Made by a program: the position numbers and the translations under genes | The notes under the pieces: generated by a model | Seen by the model: only the letters and a program-made list of their open reading frames with translations | Databases searched by the model: none | What the model was told of the DNA's origin: nothing | Shown: positions 12,994 to 21,105 of the stretch, in pieces | Layout of the letters: the number at the start of each line of letters is the position of its first letter | Position numbering within the stretch: position 1 is the stretch's first letter | NCBI GenBank assembly: GCA_029987245.1 | Contig: DALTWG010000030.1 | Coordinates: 1-21,202, forward strand | Direction of reading: 5' to 3' | DNA from: Methanocorpusculum sp. | GTDB taxonomy: Archaea > Halobacteriota > Methanomicrobia > Methanomicrobiales > Methanocorpusculaceae | Length of the DNA: 21,202 nucleotides

Positions 12994-14613
12994 ATGAAAA
13001 AGGACTCTCCAAAACAACCGGCAGAAAAAAAGACGAAAGGACCCAAAGCCCTCTTCAAAAAAGAGGAAAAAGAAAACCCGGAAAAGAAAACGTCCCGCCC
13101 TCTCAAACTCCCTTTCTTTTCCAAAAAAGAACCTGTCGTCTTTGCCGAACCTGTTGTTCTGGAAATCCCGCCCTTTGAAACAAAAGACGAAATCCTGACA
13201 CAGTACTGGCTTGCAACTCCCCACTCCTATGTCACCATCACCAAAGATGACAAAAACCGCCTCCACTATTTTATCAGCGAACCATCTCTGAGCGAGAAAG
13301 AGTACATCATCCTCGAAGAATCCTTCGAGTACCTGCGCTCAACCCTTATCTTTGACACGGTAAAACGCCGCGGGGAAATGAACCTCGATGACGCTGTTCT
13401 CCGCAGCGCAATTCTCCTCTTTGATAAAACGCTCTCAGAGGAGCGCATCCGCGTTCTGATTTACTACCTGTACCGCAACTTCCTTGGATACGGCAAACTC
13501 GACCCCCTGATGCATGACGACAGAATCGAAGACATTACCTGCAACGGCCACGATATCCCGCTCTATTTATACCACCGCGAATACGGCAATATTGAAACCA
13601 ACTGCGTGTTTGAAAAAGAAGAACTGAACAAGTTCGTGCTGAAGCTGGCACAGAAAGCCGACAAACAGCTGTCGCTTACCACACCCCTTGTTGATGCAAC
13701 GCTTCCGGACGGAAGCCGCGCTCAAATCACCTACTCGGATATCGTCTCGGCAAAAGGAAGCTCGTTTACCATCCGTAAATTCAAAGCAGACCCCATGACG
13801 CCTGCTGAACTGGTGCGGGGACACACTTACAGCGCGGAGCTTTTGGCCTACATCTGGCTTGCGGTTGAAAACCGCAAAAGCGTCATTGTCGCAGGCGGAA
13901 CCGCAAGCGGAAAAACCTCGACGATGAACGCGGTCTCCTTTTTTATTCCGGCGACCGCAAAAATCGTCTCCATTGAAGACACCTGCGAAATCCAGCTGCC
14001 GCACACCAACTGGCTTTCGATGAAAACCCGGGGCTCGTCCGTGAGCGAAGCAGGTAACGTAACTATGTTCTCGCTTCTCAAAGCCGCTCTTCGGCAGAGA
14101 CCGGAGTACATTATCGTAGGCGAGGTGAGAGGCGCCGAGGCCCAGACACTGTTTCAGGCGATGAACACGGGCCATACGACCTTTTCAACGCTTCACGCCG
14201 GAAACGTGAAAGAAGCGGTAAACCGTCTCACCCATGACCCGATTAATGTGCCTGTAGCGATGTTTTCCGCGCTGGATTTAATCATCGTGCAAAGCCTGCT
14301 CTATTCCGAAGGAAAGGGATTCAGGCGTTCTACCTCGCTCAATGAGGTGTCTGTTGAAGGCGACACGGTAAAATGGACGCCTCTTTTTACCTGGAATCAT
14401 GCAACGGACACGTTTGACAGGGTTTTTGAAAAATCCGCGGTCTTTGACGACATTGCCTACAAAAACGGCTGGAGCAAAGACGAAATGCTGAAAAGAATCG
14501 ATGCACGGATGAAAATTCTCGAAAAATTAGGCGCCTGCGCGAAGATTTCCACCGCGGAAATGGAGGAGGCCATCGTGAACCTCACGGTTTCGGAGGCAAA
14601 CGCGGATGTTTGA
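12994..14613 (+). CDS. Type IV pilus / type II secretion family assembly ATPase
   Basis: A 539-residue cytoplasmic ATPase of the GspE/PilB/VirB11 superfamily that powers pilus assembly. The first 45 residues are highly basic and low in complexity (KKDSPKQPAEKKTKG), perhaps contacting the membrane. The N-terminal domain spans about 60-280. Walker A is GGTASGKTS at 301-309. An Asp/Glu box is seen in IVSIEDTCEIQLPH, Walker B in YIIVGEVRG at 372-380 with catalytic-type E377, and the His box in TTFSTLHAG just after. No C-terminal zinc motif is seen. Start ATG at 12994 with TAGTGA upstream. The last codons overlap the platform protein gene by 8 bp. This is the archaeal pilus or adhesion type, not clearly the archaellum FlaI, since no other archaellum genes are present. 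Confidence 0.92.
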   Translation: MKKDSPKQPAEKKTKGPKALFKKEEKENPEKKTSRPLKLPFFSKKEPVVFAEPVVLEIPPFETKDEILTQYWLATPHSYVTITKDDKNRLHYFISEPSLSEKEYIILEESFEYLRSTLIFDTVKRRGEMNLDDAVLRSAILLFDKTLSEERIRVLIYYLYRNFLGYGKLDPLMHDDRIEDITCNGHDIPLYLYHREYGNIETNCVFEKEELNKFVLKLAQKADKQLSLTTPLVDATLPDGSRAQITYSDIVSAKGSSFTIRKFKADPMTPAELVRGHTYSAELLAYIWLAVENRKSVIVAGGTASGKTSTMNAVSFFIPATAKIVSIEDTCEIQLPHTNWLSMKTRGSSVSEAGNVTMFSLLKAALRQRPEYIIVGEVRGAEAQTLFQAMNTGHTTFSTLHAGNVKEAVNRLTHDPINVPVAMFSALDLIIVQSLLYSEGKGFRRSTSLNEVSVEGDTVKWTPLFTWNHATDTFDRVFEKSAVFDDIAYKNGWSKDEMLKRIDARMKILEKLGACAKISTAEMEEAIVNLTVSEANADV

Positions 14614-16375
14614 GTCGCTTGCTCACGATTTACGCTCGGCCCACATGAAGGATGAGGCATCAAAGTATTTTGCCAAAACTCTTCTGCAAAGCCTCGGATT
14701 TGCGGTTATCTTTGCTGCGGCGCTGTATCTTGTACAAAATTATCTGCCGTTTGATCTGCCGTTTGCAGATTCCATCCCCCGCTGGGTAATGGACGCGGTT
14801 TTCTGCGTGATTTTTCCTCTGGCGGCGTTTCTGCTTTCCATTTACACGCCGAAGATGAAAGCAGCCTCGCGCAAAACGCAGATTAATCTGGATTTGCCGT
14901 ATGCAATCACCTATATGCAGGCATTATCCACAACAATGACACTTTACGACGTTTTTCGAAGCGTATATGAGGCATCGGACCTCTACGGCGAGGTTTCAAA
15001 GGAATGCGGGCTGATTGTCAGAGATGTGGAGCTTTTCGGTCAGGATATGGCGACTGCCATGGAAAATACGATGAAAATAACCCCGTCGGAGAATTTTCGT
15101 GAGTTACTCAACGATTTGCTTCTGGTGCACCGAAGCGGCGGGGACATGCAGGCGTTTTTCAATGCAAAATCCGAGTCCTACCGGGAGATTGCCAAAAACG
15201 AGATGGATTCCCTGCTGCAGTTTCTGGAAATGATTGCCGAGGTGTATGTAACGGCGTTTGTTGCGGGCCCGATTGCCGTAATTATCATGATTATCGCCCA
15301 GAATCTTTCCGGGCAAAACGCGGTGGGAGACCTGATGCCGTTTCTTTACATCGGACTTCCGGTGGGTGCAGTAATGCTTATTTCGGTCTTGTATGTTCTT
15401 CTGCCGCCAAACAACATCGCAATCACGAAACAAGCGGTTCATGAAACAGAGTTCACGGCCGAAAATGTCGCAAATGAGGGAGCTGCAGTGGATAAAAAAT
15501 TTCAGAAGAGAATTGAAAACCGCCGCAAACTCAATAAATTCTTAAGCATTCTGCGCCATCCGGTAAAGGCATATATCTCATCCTATGTGCCGGCAGCTGT
15601 CCTTGGAGGAATGCTTGCCGCAGCGGTAGCCGTGCTTTATTTTTGCGGGGTGCTGAAAAATCTCTTTCCGTCCTATACGCTTGAATCAGGCGTCTGTCTG
15701 CTCTTAATTGCAGCAGTTCTGCCGCTTGCAGCAACATACGAAATCAGAGCCCGCTATGTGGCAAATGTGGAAAAAAATCTGCCGGAAATGCTTCGGGAGA
15801 TTTCTGATATGAAGGACATAGGTATGACACTGCAGGGCGCCATTCAGACTATTTCCGGGCAGAAGGCGGGCGTTTTGTCCACAGAGATTAAAATAGTCTC
15901 GGAAGAAATCAAATTCGGTTCGTCGCTATCCGGCGCTTTGGTCCGGATGGAGGAAAGAATCGGTTTAACTACCGTAAAGCGGGCTATTTCACTTCTGGTA
16001 AGAGCGAGCGAGGTAACGGATTACATCAGAGAGATTCTTGCGATTGCTATAGCTGATTTAGAGCATTATCTGAAGATGAAAAACAAGCGGTTTAATGTCG
16101 CGTTTGTGTATCTTGCGATTATTTATCTCTCGGTCGGGATTTATCTGTTTGCGGCGTATGCAATGAATGTGATTTTCATTTCAAGTTTTGCGGATTTCAA
16201 TATGTCGTTTGATACGGCTTCCACCACGCAGCAGATGTTTGTAATCGGGATTATTCTATCATTTTTCTCCGGGATTATGGCGGGGCAGTTGTCTGCAAAC
16301 ACGATGCTTTCCGGGCTGAAACATTCGATTATTATGCTTGTTCTGACGATTATTGTCTTTGTGGTGCTGATTTGA
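14606..16375 (+). CDS. Polytopic pilus assembly platform protein (T2SS F / TadC family)
   Basis: A 589-residue membrane protein with two T2SSF domains, forming the inner-membrane platform on which the ATPase acts. Hydrophobic segments lie at about 20-45, 61-84, 212-234, 242-267, 329-350 and 356-378, with three more at the C-terminus. The two cytoplasmic domains are about 95-210 (LDLPYAITYMQALSTTMTLY) and 385-500 (LPEMLREISDMKDIGMTLQG). They share the pattern L-P-hydrophobic-R/D-x-G-M-T-L typical of archaeal FlaJ/TadC-like proteins. The start ATG at 14606 overlaps the ATPase stop by 8 bp and has GGAGG 9 bases upstream. Closely coupled to the ATPase and to the minor pilins downstream. Confidence 0.91.
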   Translation: MFESLAHDLRSAHMKDEASKYFAKTLLQSLGFAVIFAAALYLVQNYLPFDLPFADSIPRWVMDAVFCVIFPLAAFLLSIYTPKMKAASRKTQINLDLPYAITYMQALSTTMTLYDVFRSVYEASDLYGEVSKECGLIVRDVELFGQDMATAMENTMKITPSENFRELLNDLLLVHRSGGDMQAFFNAKSESYREIAKNEMDSLLQFLEMIAEVYVTAFVAGPIAVIIMIIAQNLSGQNAVGDLMPFLYIGLPVGAVMLISVLYVLLPPNNIAITKQAVHETEFTAENVANEGAAVDKKFQKRIENRRKLNKFLSILRHPVKAYISSYVPAAVLGGMLAAAVAVLYFCGVLKNLFPSYTLESGVCLLLIAAVLPLAATYEIRARYVANVEKNLPEMLREISDMKDIGMTLQGAIQTISGQKAGVLSTEIKIVSEEIKFGSSLSGALVRMEERIGLTTVKRAISLLVRASEVTDYIREILAIAIADLEHYLKMKNKRFNVAFVYLAIIYLSVGIYLFAAYAMNVIFISSFADFNMSFDTASTTQQMFVIGIILSFFSGIMAGQLSANTMLSGLKHSIIMLVLTIIVFVVLI

Positions 16376-16389
16376 GGTGAGGTAAAGAA

Positions 16390-16788
16390 ATGAAAAAAGA
16401 TAGTGCGGTTTCCAGTGTTGTCGGCGAGATGCTGATGCTTGCAGTGGTAGTAATTTTAGCCGGGCTTTTTGCCGTAGGGGCGATGAGTTTTCTGCCGGGC
16501 GAACGCGGCGAGGTAATTGATATTACGGCGGATTTTTCTGATTTAACGCATATTGTGTTTACGCATCGGGGAGGTGATGTGGTTTCGGCAGCGGACCTGA
16601 AGGTAACGGTTTATCAGGGTACAACAGGACAGGCAGTTACTTTTGAAGTCAGGAATCAGAATGATGACAATACTGCTTCGGTCTTTGATTTGGGAAGGAG
16701 AATTGTTCTTCTTGAATCAATCGCTTCCGGTGATGAAATCCGTATTTCTACAAGCAAATCCATTGTGTATGCGGGGAGGATTCCATGA
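16390..16788 (+). CDS. Minor pilin-like protein 1 (divergent signal)
   Basis: A 132-residue prepilin-like protein with a very short leader (MKKDS) and the variant AVSSVVGEMLMLAVVVILAG. The usual SPVVG is SSVVG, and a glutamate follows at about mature position 8. The globular part holds IVFTHRGGDVVSAADLKVTV, the H-x-GGD motif of the short pilins. A GAGGTGAGG ribosome site lies just upstream, 14 bp after the platform gene. Being encoded in the assembly operon and divergent in its helix, it may be a minor or priming pilin rather than a bulk subunit. Confidence 0.82.
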   Translation: MKKDSAVSSVVGEMLMLAVVVILAGLFAVGAMSFLPGERGEVIDITADFSDLTHIVFTHRGGDVVSAADLKVTVYQGTTGQAVTFEVRNQNDDNTASVFDLGRRIVLLESIASGDEIRISTSKSIVYAGRIP

Positions 16789-17555
16789 TGCTGAAGTCTG
16801 ATGACGCGGTTTCGCCGGTTGTTGCCATGATGCTGGTTTTAGCGGTGGTGGCGATTTGTGTTTCGGTTATGTTTGCAACGTATGTCCCTGATTTGAAGGA
16901 GAATGCAGAGATTTTACATTCGAAGGAGGTAAAGGAGGAATTTTTCAAATTCGCTTCCGATGTGGACACTATTTTTGCAAACGGAAGGAGCGGGGTATAT
17001 TCATATATAATTCCTCTCGGCGGCGGAGACACGCTGTTTTCGCCGTCAAAGTCGGCGGGGACAATAGAAATTGAAGACAATCAAATTGGAACAGTTATTA
17101 TTAACGGAGAAGAGTACCCAATAAATCTGGTTTCTGTTTCGTACACGCCGCTTCTTTCATTCTGGGAAAATCAGGGGTACGCCTATGAAAACGGAACGGT
17201 GTATGTCACAAAAGAGACGGTTAGTGTATCAGCTCTTGAAGGAGAGTCTGATGCAACGGATACGCTGTTTACCTGGATGCGGCCGAACCTTACCCGCAGT
17301 TATAATGACTCGGACAATATTTGGCATGACTTTTATGCAATGAATATTGTTTCGGTTGAAACAGGAGATTCGGCATATACAAGCGGAAACGGAGATGCCG
17401 TACTCAAAATAACACCGGAGAAAGAGACAAAAAGATATGACCCTCTCAACAGTTTAATAATTAAAAAAGGAGACACGGTATTGTATGAATACCCGGGCGG
17501 ACCTGACAGCGAACTAACCATAACCAAAATTACCGCAAAGGTGAGCGTAACATGA
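16785..17555 (+). CDS. Minor pilin-like protein 2 (long)
   Basis: A 256-residue prepilin-like protein: leader MMLKSDD, AVSPVVAMMLVLAVVAICVSVM. The helix contains an alanine in place of the usual glycine after SPVV and a cysteine. After it comes a helical segment (LKENAEILHSKEVKEEFFKF), unlike the other pilins, then a beta-rich domain with IPLGGGDTLFSPSKSAGTIE and a tryptophan/tyrosine-rich stretch. It starts at 16785 (or 16788) overlapping the previous stop, with GGGGAGGATT as ribosome site. The long extended helix and size suggest a tip, adhesin or structural minor pilin; the exact role is unknown. Confidence 0.8.
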   Translation: MMLKSDDAVSPVVAMMLVLAVVAICVSVMFATYVPDLKENAEILHSKEVKEEFFKFASDVDTIFANGRSGVYSYIIPLGGGDTLFSPSKSAGTIEIEDNQIGTVIINGEEYPINLVSVSYTPLLSFWENQGYAYENGTVYVTKETVSVSALEGESDATDTLFTWMRPNLTRSYNDSDNIWHDFYAMNIVSVETGDSAYTSGNGDAVLKITPEKETKRYDPLNSLIIKKGDTVLYEYPGGPDSELTITKITAKVSVT

Positions 17556-17974
17556 AAGAATCAGCCGTATCTCCTGTCGTCGGCGTAATGCTGATGTTAA
17601 TTGTAACTGTAATTCTTGCAGCCGTATTTGCCGCAGTCTCCGGCGCAATCTTTTCTTCAGGGAACACCAACCCGGTTCAGGCGGAAATAGTCTTTGGAGA
17701 AATTGACGGAGACGGCAACTACATCTTTGAACTGAAATCAGGCGACGCCTTTTCTCTTTCACAGATAAAACTTGTCTACGGGCTCCGCGAAAATAATTCC
17801 GCGCATGACACCAAAACATTTTCAGAATCAGACGGCAGCGTCACACTCGACAACTGCAGATTTTCCGCACCCGGACCGGAATTTTCTCCAGCAGCAGGCA
17901 ACCACCTCACCTATTCCTTCTATGACATAAAAAGCGGGACACTTGTTTCGGCCGGGGAAATTCTGATACTATAG
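17552..17974 (+). CDS. Minor pilin-like protein 3
   Basis: A 140-residue prepilin with the shortest leader (MKES), AVSPVVGVMLMLIVTVILAAV, then GNYIFELKSGDAFSLSQIKLVY. This corresponds to the H-x-GGD segment of the short pilins, with the motif reduced to KSGD. The ATG at 17552 overlaps the previous stop by 4 bp. It ends the assembly operon; the stop codon lies in a 12-bp palindrome (17966-17977) that also covers the start of the next TATA box. Confidence 0.84.
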   Translation: MKESAVSPVVGVMLMLIVTVILAAVFAAVSGAIFSSGNTNPVQAEIVFGEIDGDGNYIFELKSGDAFSLSQIKLVYGLRENNSAHDTKTFSESDGSVTLDNCRFSAPGPEFSPAAGNHLTYSFYDIKSGTLVSAGEILIL

Positions 17975-17977
17975 TAT
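17966..17977. repeat. 12-bp palindrome at the end of the pilus operon
   Basis: ATACTATAGTAT is its own reverse complement. It overlaps the stop codon of the last pilin and the start of the TATA box of the next gene. Confidence 0.45.
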
Positions 17978-17983
17978 TATAAT
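17975..17983 (+). promoter_or_regulatory. TATA box of the first lipoprotein gene
   Basis: TATTATAAT lies about 31 bases upstream of the ATG at 18010, placing the transcription start within a few bases of the start codon. The transcript would be nearly leaderless, and no ribosome site is visible. Confidence 0.5.
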
Positions 17984-18009
17984 GCATCACATCTAATGTA
18001 CATATTACT

Positions 18010-18375
18010 ATGAAAAAAGCACTTATTTTCATAATTACCGGACTTGCCCTTTTCGGACTCGTCTTTGCAGCAGGATGCCTTGCTTCAGACCCCGTAGCAG
18101 GGGAGTGGGCATGGCAGGGCGACGACGGACACAACTATTACAAAATCAACGGAGACGGAACCGGAACCTACTTCCATTCCAGTCAGACCACTACCGAAAC
18201 CGAAGAAGAAATCATAACTAAAACCACCAGCAGCGAAGAAACATTCCACTGGACCAAAAACGAAAACACCTATACCCTTTCCTTCCTGGGAGACGAAACA
18301 GTCACCCTCATCTATGATGCAGCAGCAGACACCCTGACAAACAAAGAGTATGGAACCGTACTTGTCAGAAAATAA
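18010..18375 (+). CDS. Small lipoprotein with a lipocalin-like beta domain
   Basis: A 121-residue predicted lipoprotein. The signal peptide ends in a lipobox (FAAGC, cysteine about residue 23), so the mature part is anchored at the outer face of the membrane. The mature domain has the pattern GEWAWQGDDGHNYYKINGDGTGTY, then FHWTKNENTYTLSF and TLTNKEYGTVLVRK. This is a G-x-W start with beta hairpins and a DGTGT turn, as in small lipocalin-like lipid or cell-surface domains. The same features occur twice in the next gene. It follows the pilus operon by 35 bp but has its own promoter. Function unknown. Confidence 0.75.
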   Translation: MKKALIFIITGLALFGLVFAAGCLASDPVAGEWAWQGDDGHNYYKINGDGTGTYFHSSQTTTETEEEIITKTTSSEETFHWTKNENTYTLSFLGDETVTLIYDAAADTLTNKEYGTVLVRK

Positions 18376-18405
18376 CCCCCTCTTTTTCCTAAAACTCTAT
18401 TAGTA

Positions 18406-18417
18406 ATAAGCGCTTAT
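18406..18417. repeat. 12-bp palindrome before the second lipoprotein gene
   Basis: ATAAGCGCTTAT is its own reverse complement, 9 bases before the ATG at 18427. A related AGCGCTTATCGATAA occurs near 1241-1255 upstream of fwdF. It may be an operator; evidence is weak. Confidence 0.35.
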
Positions 18418-18426
18418 ATGTAATCA

Positions 18427-19134
18427 ATGAAAGCAGTCTATCTCATTCCTATTATCGGCATCATCCTGATTGCCCTCTGTGCATCCGGATGCGTTGCAGC
18501 AACAGACACCCCTGTATCGCCGACAGAAAACCCGACACTTACCCCGACCGCGGTTCAGACCGCTGTCCCGACAGCAACCGCAGGCACACAGACACAGGAT
18601 AAAATCATCGGCACCTGGAAACTTGCAAAAGAACACACAGGCCAGACCGGCGCCTACGTCAAAGACCTCACCATAACCTTCAACTCCGACGGCACCTGCA
18701 TCGAAACAGACTACTGGAGCGACGGCGACACCGGACACCTGATAGGCAACTGGAAAAAGACCGGCGACAACACCTACACCTATGACGCATACCGCCTCTT
18801 CACCCTGAAAGACGGCGCCCTTGTTGCATGGTTTGACTCAAGAACCATGTACGGCTCAAACACCTTCGTCGGCAAATGGGAACAGAAAGACGAAGACAAA
18901 GAAATGGTATATGTGGAATACATCATCAATGCAGACGGAACCGGAACGGAAATACGCAAAGCCGATATGAACGGCGAAACCCAGTCCATGGAAGTGCCCC
19001 TCACCTGGAAAGACTTCGGCGGCGGAAACTACCAGGTGTTTATCGAAGACCCTGAAATAGCATACACCGCGCAGATGATTTCAGACAACGAAATCTACGA
19101 ACCCGAACTCAAAGACACCCTGGTCAGAGTCTGA
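18427..19134 (+). CDS. Lipoprotein with two lipocalin-like repeats
   Basis: A 235-residue predicted lipoprotein with a lipobox CASGC (cysteine about residue 22). A threonine- and proline-rich linker follows (about 26-55), then two copies of the fold seen in the preceding gene. The first is IIGTWKLA ... ITFNSDGTC ... GNWKKTGDNTYTYD, and the second is FVGKWEQK ... YIINADGTGTEI ... LTWKDFGGGNYQVF. The linker suggests it reaches through the cell surface layer. Its ATG at 18427 lacks a ribosome site. A weak TATA-like TATTAGTAA near 18399-18407 would make the transcript leaderless, or it may be co-transcribed with the gene 51 bp upstream. The role is unknown; its place beside the pilus operon suggests a surface function. 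Confidence 0.78.
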   Translation: MKAVYLIPIIGIILIALCASGCVAATDTPVSPTENPTLTPTAVQTAVPTATAGTQTQDKIIGTWKLAKEHTGQTGAYVKDLTITFNSDGTCIETDYWSDGDTGHLIGNWKKTGDNTYTYDAYRLFTLKDGALVAWFDSRTMYGSNTFVGKWEQKDEDKEMVYVEYIINADGTGTEIRKADMNGETQSMEVPLTWKDFGGGNYQVFIEDPEIAYTAQMISDNEIYEPELKDTLVRV

Positions 19135-19152
19135 AGACGAGGAACACCACCC

Positions 19153-19163
19153 CTCTCTTTTTC
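19153..19163 (+). terminator. T-rich terminator after the lipoprotein gene
   Basis: CTCTCTTTTTC begins 18 bases after the stop codon; a short U-rich archaeal terminator is plausible. Confidence 0.4.
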
Positions 19164-19218
19164 GGCGCGCATTGCAGTTTTGTCACGCGGGAGAAAAAAA
19201 TCCCGCGCCAAACGCGCC
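19164..19218. repeat. Nested inverted repeats upstream of the thermosome promoter
   Basis: Outer arms GGCGCG (19164-19169) and CGCGCC (19213-19218) enclose a perfect inner stem CGCGGGA/TCCCGCG (19186-19192 and 19201-19207) with an A-rich loop. It may be the terminator fold of the upstream gene or a control site for the chaperonin promoter 25 bp away. Confidence 0.5.
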
Positions 19219-19242
19219 GTTTGAAAATTCAAATAAGCAACC

Positions 19243-19250
19243 TTATATAG
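19243..19250 (+). promoter_or_regulatory. TATA box of the thermosome gene
   Basis: TTATATAG, preceded by AAATAAGCAA (BRE-like). Transcription should start near 19273, giving a leader of about 35 bases with a GGTGAT ribosome site at 19297-19302. Confidence 0.6.
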
Positions 19251-19308
19251 AACTACTAAACAACATATTTCATACATTACCCAAACTATGGGTATAGGTG
19301 ATTATACT

Positions 19309-20964
19309 ATGTCAGCACAATTAGGCGGACAGCCGATATTAATCCTGAAAGAGGGCGGATCCCGCACTCGCGGACGGGACGCACAGAGTATGAACATTGC
19401 AGCAGCAAAAGCAGTTGCAGGTGCAGTCAGAACCACTCTCGGTCCCAAAGGCATGGACAAAATGCTTGTCGACACCATTGGTGATGTCGTTATCACCAAC
19501 GACGGTGTCACCATCTTAAAAGAGATGGACATTGAACACCCGGCAGCAAAGATGATGGTCGAAGTCGCAAAGACCCAGGACGACGAAGTCGGAGACGGAA
19601 CCACTTCCGCAGTTGTTATTGCAGGCGAACTCTTAAAGAAGGCAGAAGAACTCCTTGAGCAGGACGTTCACCCGACTGTTATCACCCTCGGATACAGACA
19701 GGCAGCAGAAAAGGCACAGGAACTCCTTGGAACTGTCGTCAAAGACGTTAAACCCAGCGACAAGGAAATCCTTGCAAAGATTGCAGGCACTGCAATGACC
19801 GGCAAGAACGCAGAAGCATCCAAAGACAAGCTCTGCGACTTAATCGTCCGCGCAGTCACCCTTGTTGCAGACAAGGACGGCTCTGTCGACACCGAAAACG
19901 TCAAAGTCGAGAAACGTGTCGGCGGCGCAATCGAGGACTCCGAGATTATCGAGGGAATGCTCATTGACAAAGAGCGTGTCCACCCGGGAATGCCCAAGAC
20001 CGTCAAGAACGCAAAGATTCTCTTACTCAACGCAGCAGTCGAATACAAGAAGACCGAAGTCGATGCAGAAATCTCCATCACCTCCCCGGACCAGCTCCAG
20101 CTCTTCCTTGACGAGGAAGAAAAGATGATCAAAGGCATCGTTGACAAGATTGTCAAGTCCGGTGCAAACGTCCTCTTCTGTCAGAAGGGTATTGACGACA
20201 TCGCACAGCACTATCTCTCCAAGGCAGGCATCTTTGCAGCACGCCGTGTAAAGAAGTCCGACATGGAAAAACTTGCACGTGCAACCGGCGGTGCAATTAT
20301 CTCCTCCATCGATGCAATCGGCAAGGACGAACTCGGTGTTGCAGGATTAGTTGAAGAGCGCAAAGTAGGAAACGGCGAAGAGATGATTTTTGTTGAGAAG
20401 TGCAAGAACCCGAAGGCAGTCTCCATCATCATCAAGGGCGGAACCGAGCATGTTGTCGACGAACTTGGCAGAGCACTCGAAGATGCACTCCGTGTAGTCG
20501 GCTGTGTTGTCGAGGACAAGAAAGTTGTCGCAGGCGGAGGCGCGCCGGAAGTTGAGCTCGCACTCAGACTCAAGGAGTACGCAGCAACCCAGGGCGGCAG
20601 AATCCAGCTCGCAATCGATGCATTCGCATCGGCTCTTGAAGTCATCCCGAGAACTCTTGCAGAAAACGCAGGTCTTGACCCGATTGACAAACTTGTCGAC
20701 CTCCGCGCAGCTCACGAGAAGGGCAAGAAGACCTTCGGTCTTGATGTCTTCAAAGGCGAGCCGGTTGATATGTGGAAGGCAGGCGTTGTCGAGCCGCTGA
20801 GAGTAAAGACCCAGGCAATTGCATCCGCGGCAGAGGCAGCTGTCATGATTTTAAGAATCGATGATGTCATTGCATCCGCAAAGTCTGCGGGCCCGTCTCC
20901 GGAAGAAGCGGCCGCAATGGGCGGAATGGGCGGCATGCCTGGCGGAATGCCGGGCATGATGTAA
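19309..20964 (+). CDS. ths: Thermosome subunit (group II chaperonin)
   Basis: A 551-residue cytosolic subunit of the archaeal double-ring chaperonin that folds proteins by ATP hydrolysis. Family signatures include GGQPILILKEG near the start, RTTLGPKGMDKMLVD, VVITNDGVTILKEM, the nucleotide-site VGDGTTSAVVIAGEL, VVAGGGAPEVELALRL and LRIDDVI. It ends with the flexible GGM repeat tail (GGMGGMPGGMPGMM). An in-frame ATG exists at 19288, but I chose 19309: GGTGAT sits 6 bases before it, and MSAQLGGQP is the family-like start. The length is normal for the family. It has its own promoter and a nested hairpin upstream. Subunit type (alpha, beta or gamma) cannot be assigned without comparison. Codon use is strongly biased, as in a highly expressed gene. 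Confidence 0.96.
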   Translation: MSAQLGGQPILILKEGGSRTRGRDAQSMNIAAAKAVAGAVRTTLGPKGMDKMLVDTIGDVVITNDGVTILKEMDIEHPAAKMMVEVAKTQDDEVGDGTTSAVVIAGELLKKAEELLEQDVHPTVITLGYRQAAEKAQELLGTVVKDVKPSDKEILAKIAGTAMTGKNAEASKDKLCDLIVRAVTLVADKDGSVDTENVKVEKRVGGAIEDSEIIEGMLIDKERVHPGMPKTVKNAKILLLNAAVEYKKTEVDAEISITSPDQLQLFLDEEEKMIKGIVDKIVKSGANVLFCQKGIDDIAQHYLSKAGIFAARRVKKSDMEKLARATGGAIISSIDAIGKDELGVAGLVEERKVGNGEEMIFVEKCKNPKAVSIIIKGGTEHVVDELGRALEDALRVVGCVVEDKKVVAGGGAPEVELALRLKEYAATQGGRIQLAIDAFASALEVIPRTLAENAGLDPIDKLVDLRAAHEKGKKTFGLDVFKGEPVDMWKAGVVEPLRVKTQAIASAAEAAVMILRIDDVIASAKSAGPSPEEAAAMGGMGGMPGGMPGMM

Positions 20965-21015
20965 GCTGACAAGGCTTACCGGTCACCTTGTATCATCCTC
21001 AAAAATACTTTTTTT
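20961..21015 (+). terminator. Thermosome terminator with two alternative hairpins
   Basis: GTAAGC/GCTTAC (20961-20979, including the stop codon) and ACAAGG/CCTTGT (20969-20991) overlap and exclude each other. A T-tract ACTTTTTTTA follows at about 21007-21015. Confidence 0.5.
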
Positions 21016-21105
21016 ACCTTAGCAATTCCTGTTTACAGCCTCATGCCACACATGAATAGTTAGGAATGATGTTTTGACTTTCATGACTTTCTCTCAGGAA
21101 TCATA
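21016..21105. other. Intergenic spacer between convergent genes
   Basis: The 90 bases between the thermosome terminator and the end of the convergent gene hold no frame, strong hairpin or promoter that I can support. Confidence 0.4.

Noticed and set aside
12994..16375. Archaellum (flagellum) motor genes
   Set aside because: The ATPase and platform protein resemble FlaI/FlaJ in fold, but no archaellin, FlaF/G/H or chemotaxis-linked genes are present; the pilins are of the SPVVG type.
19288..19308. Upstream ATG as thermosome start
   Set aside because: The GGTGAT ribosome site lies after it and serves the ATG at 19309.
20900..20964. GGM repeats at the thermosome end as a separate repeat element
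   Set aside because: They code for the flexible C-terminal tail normal for group II chaperonins.
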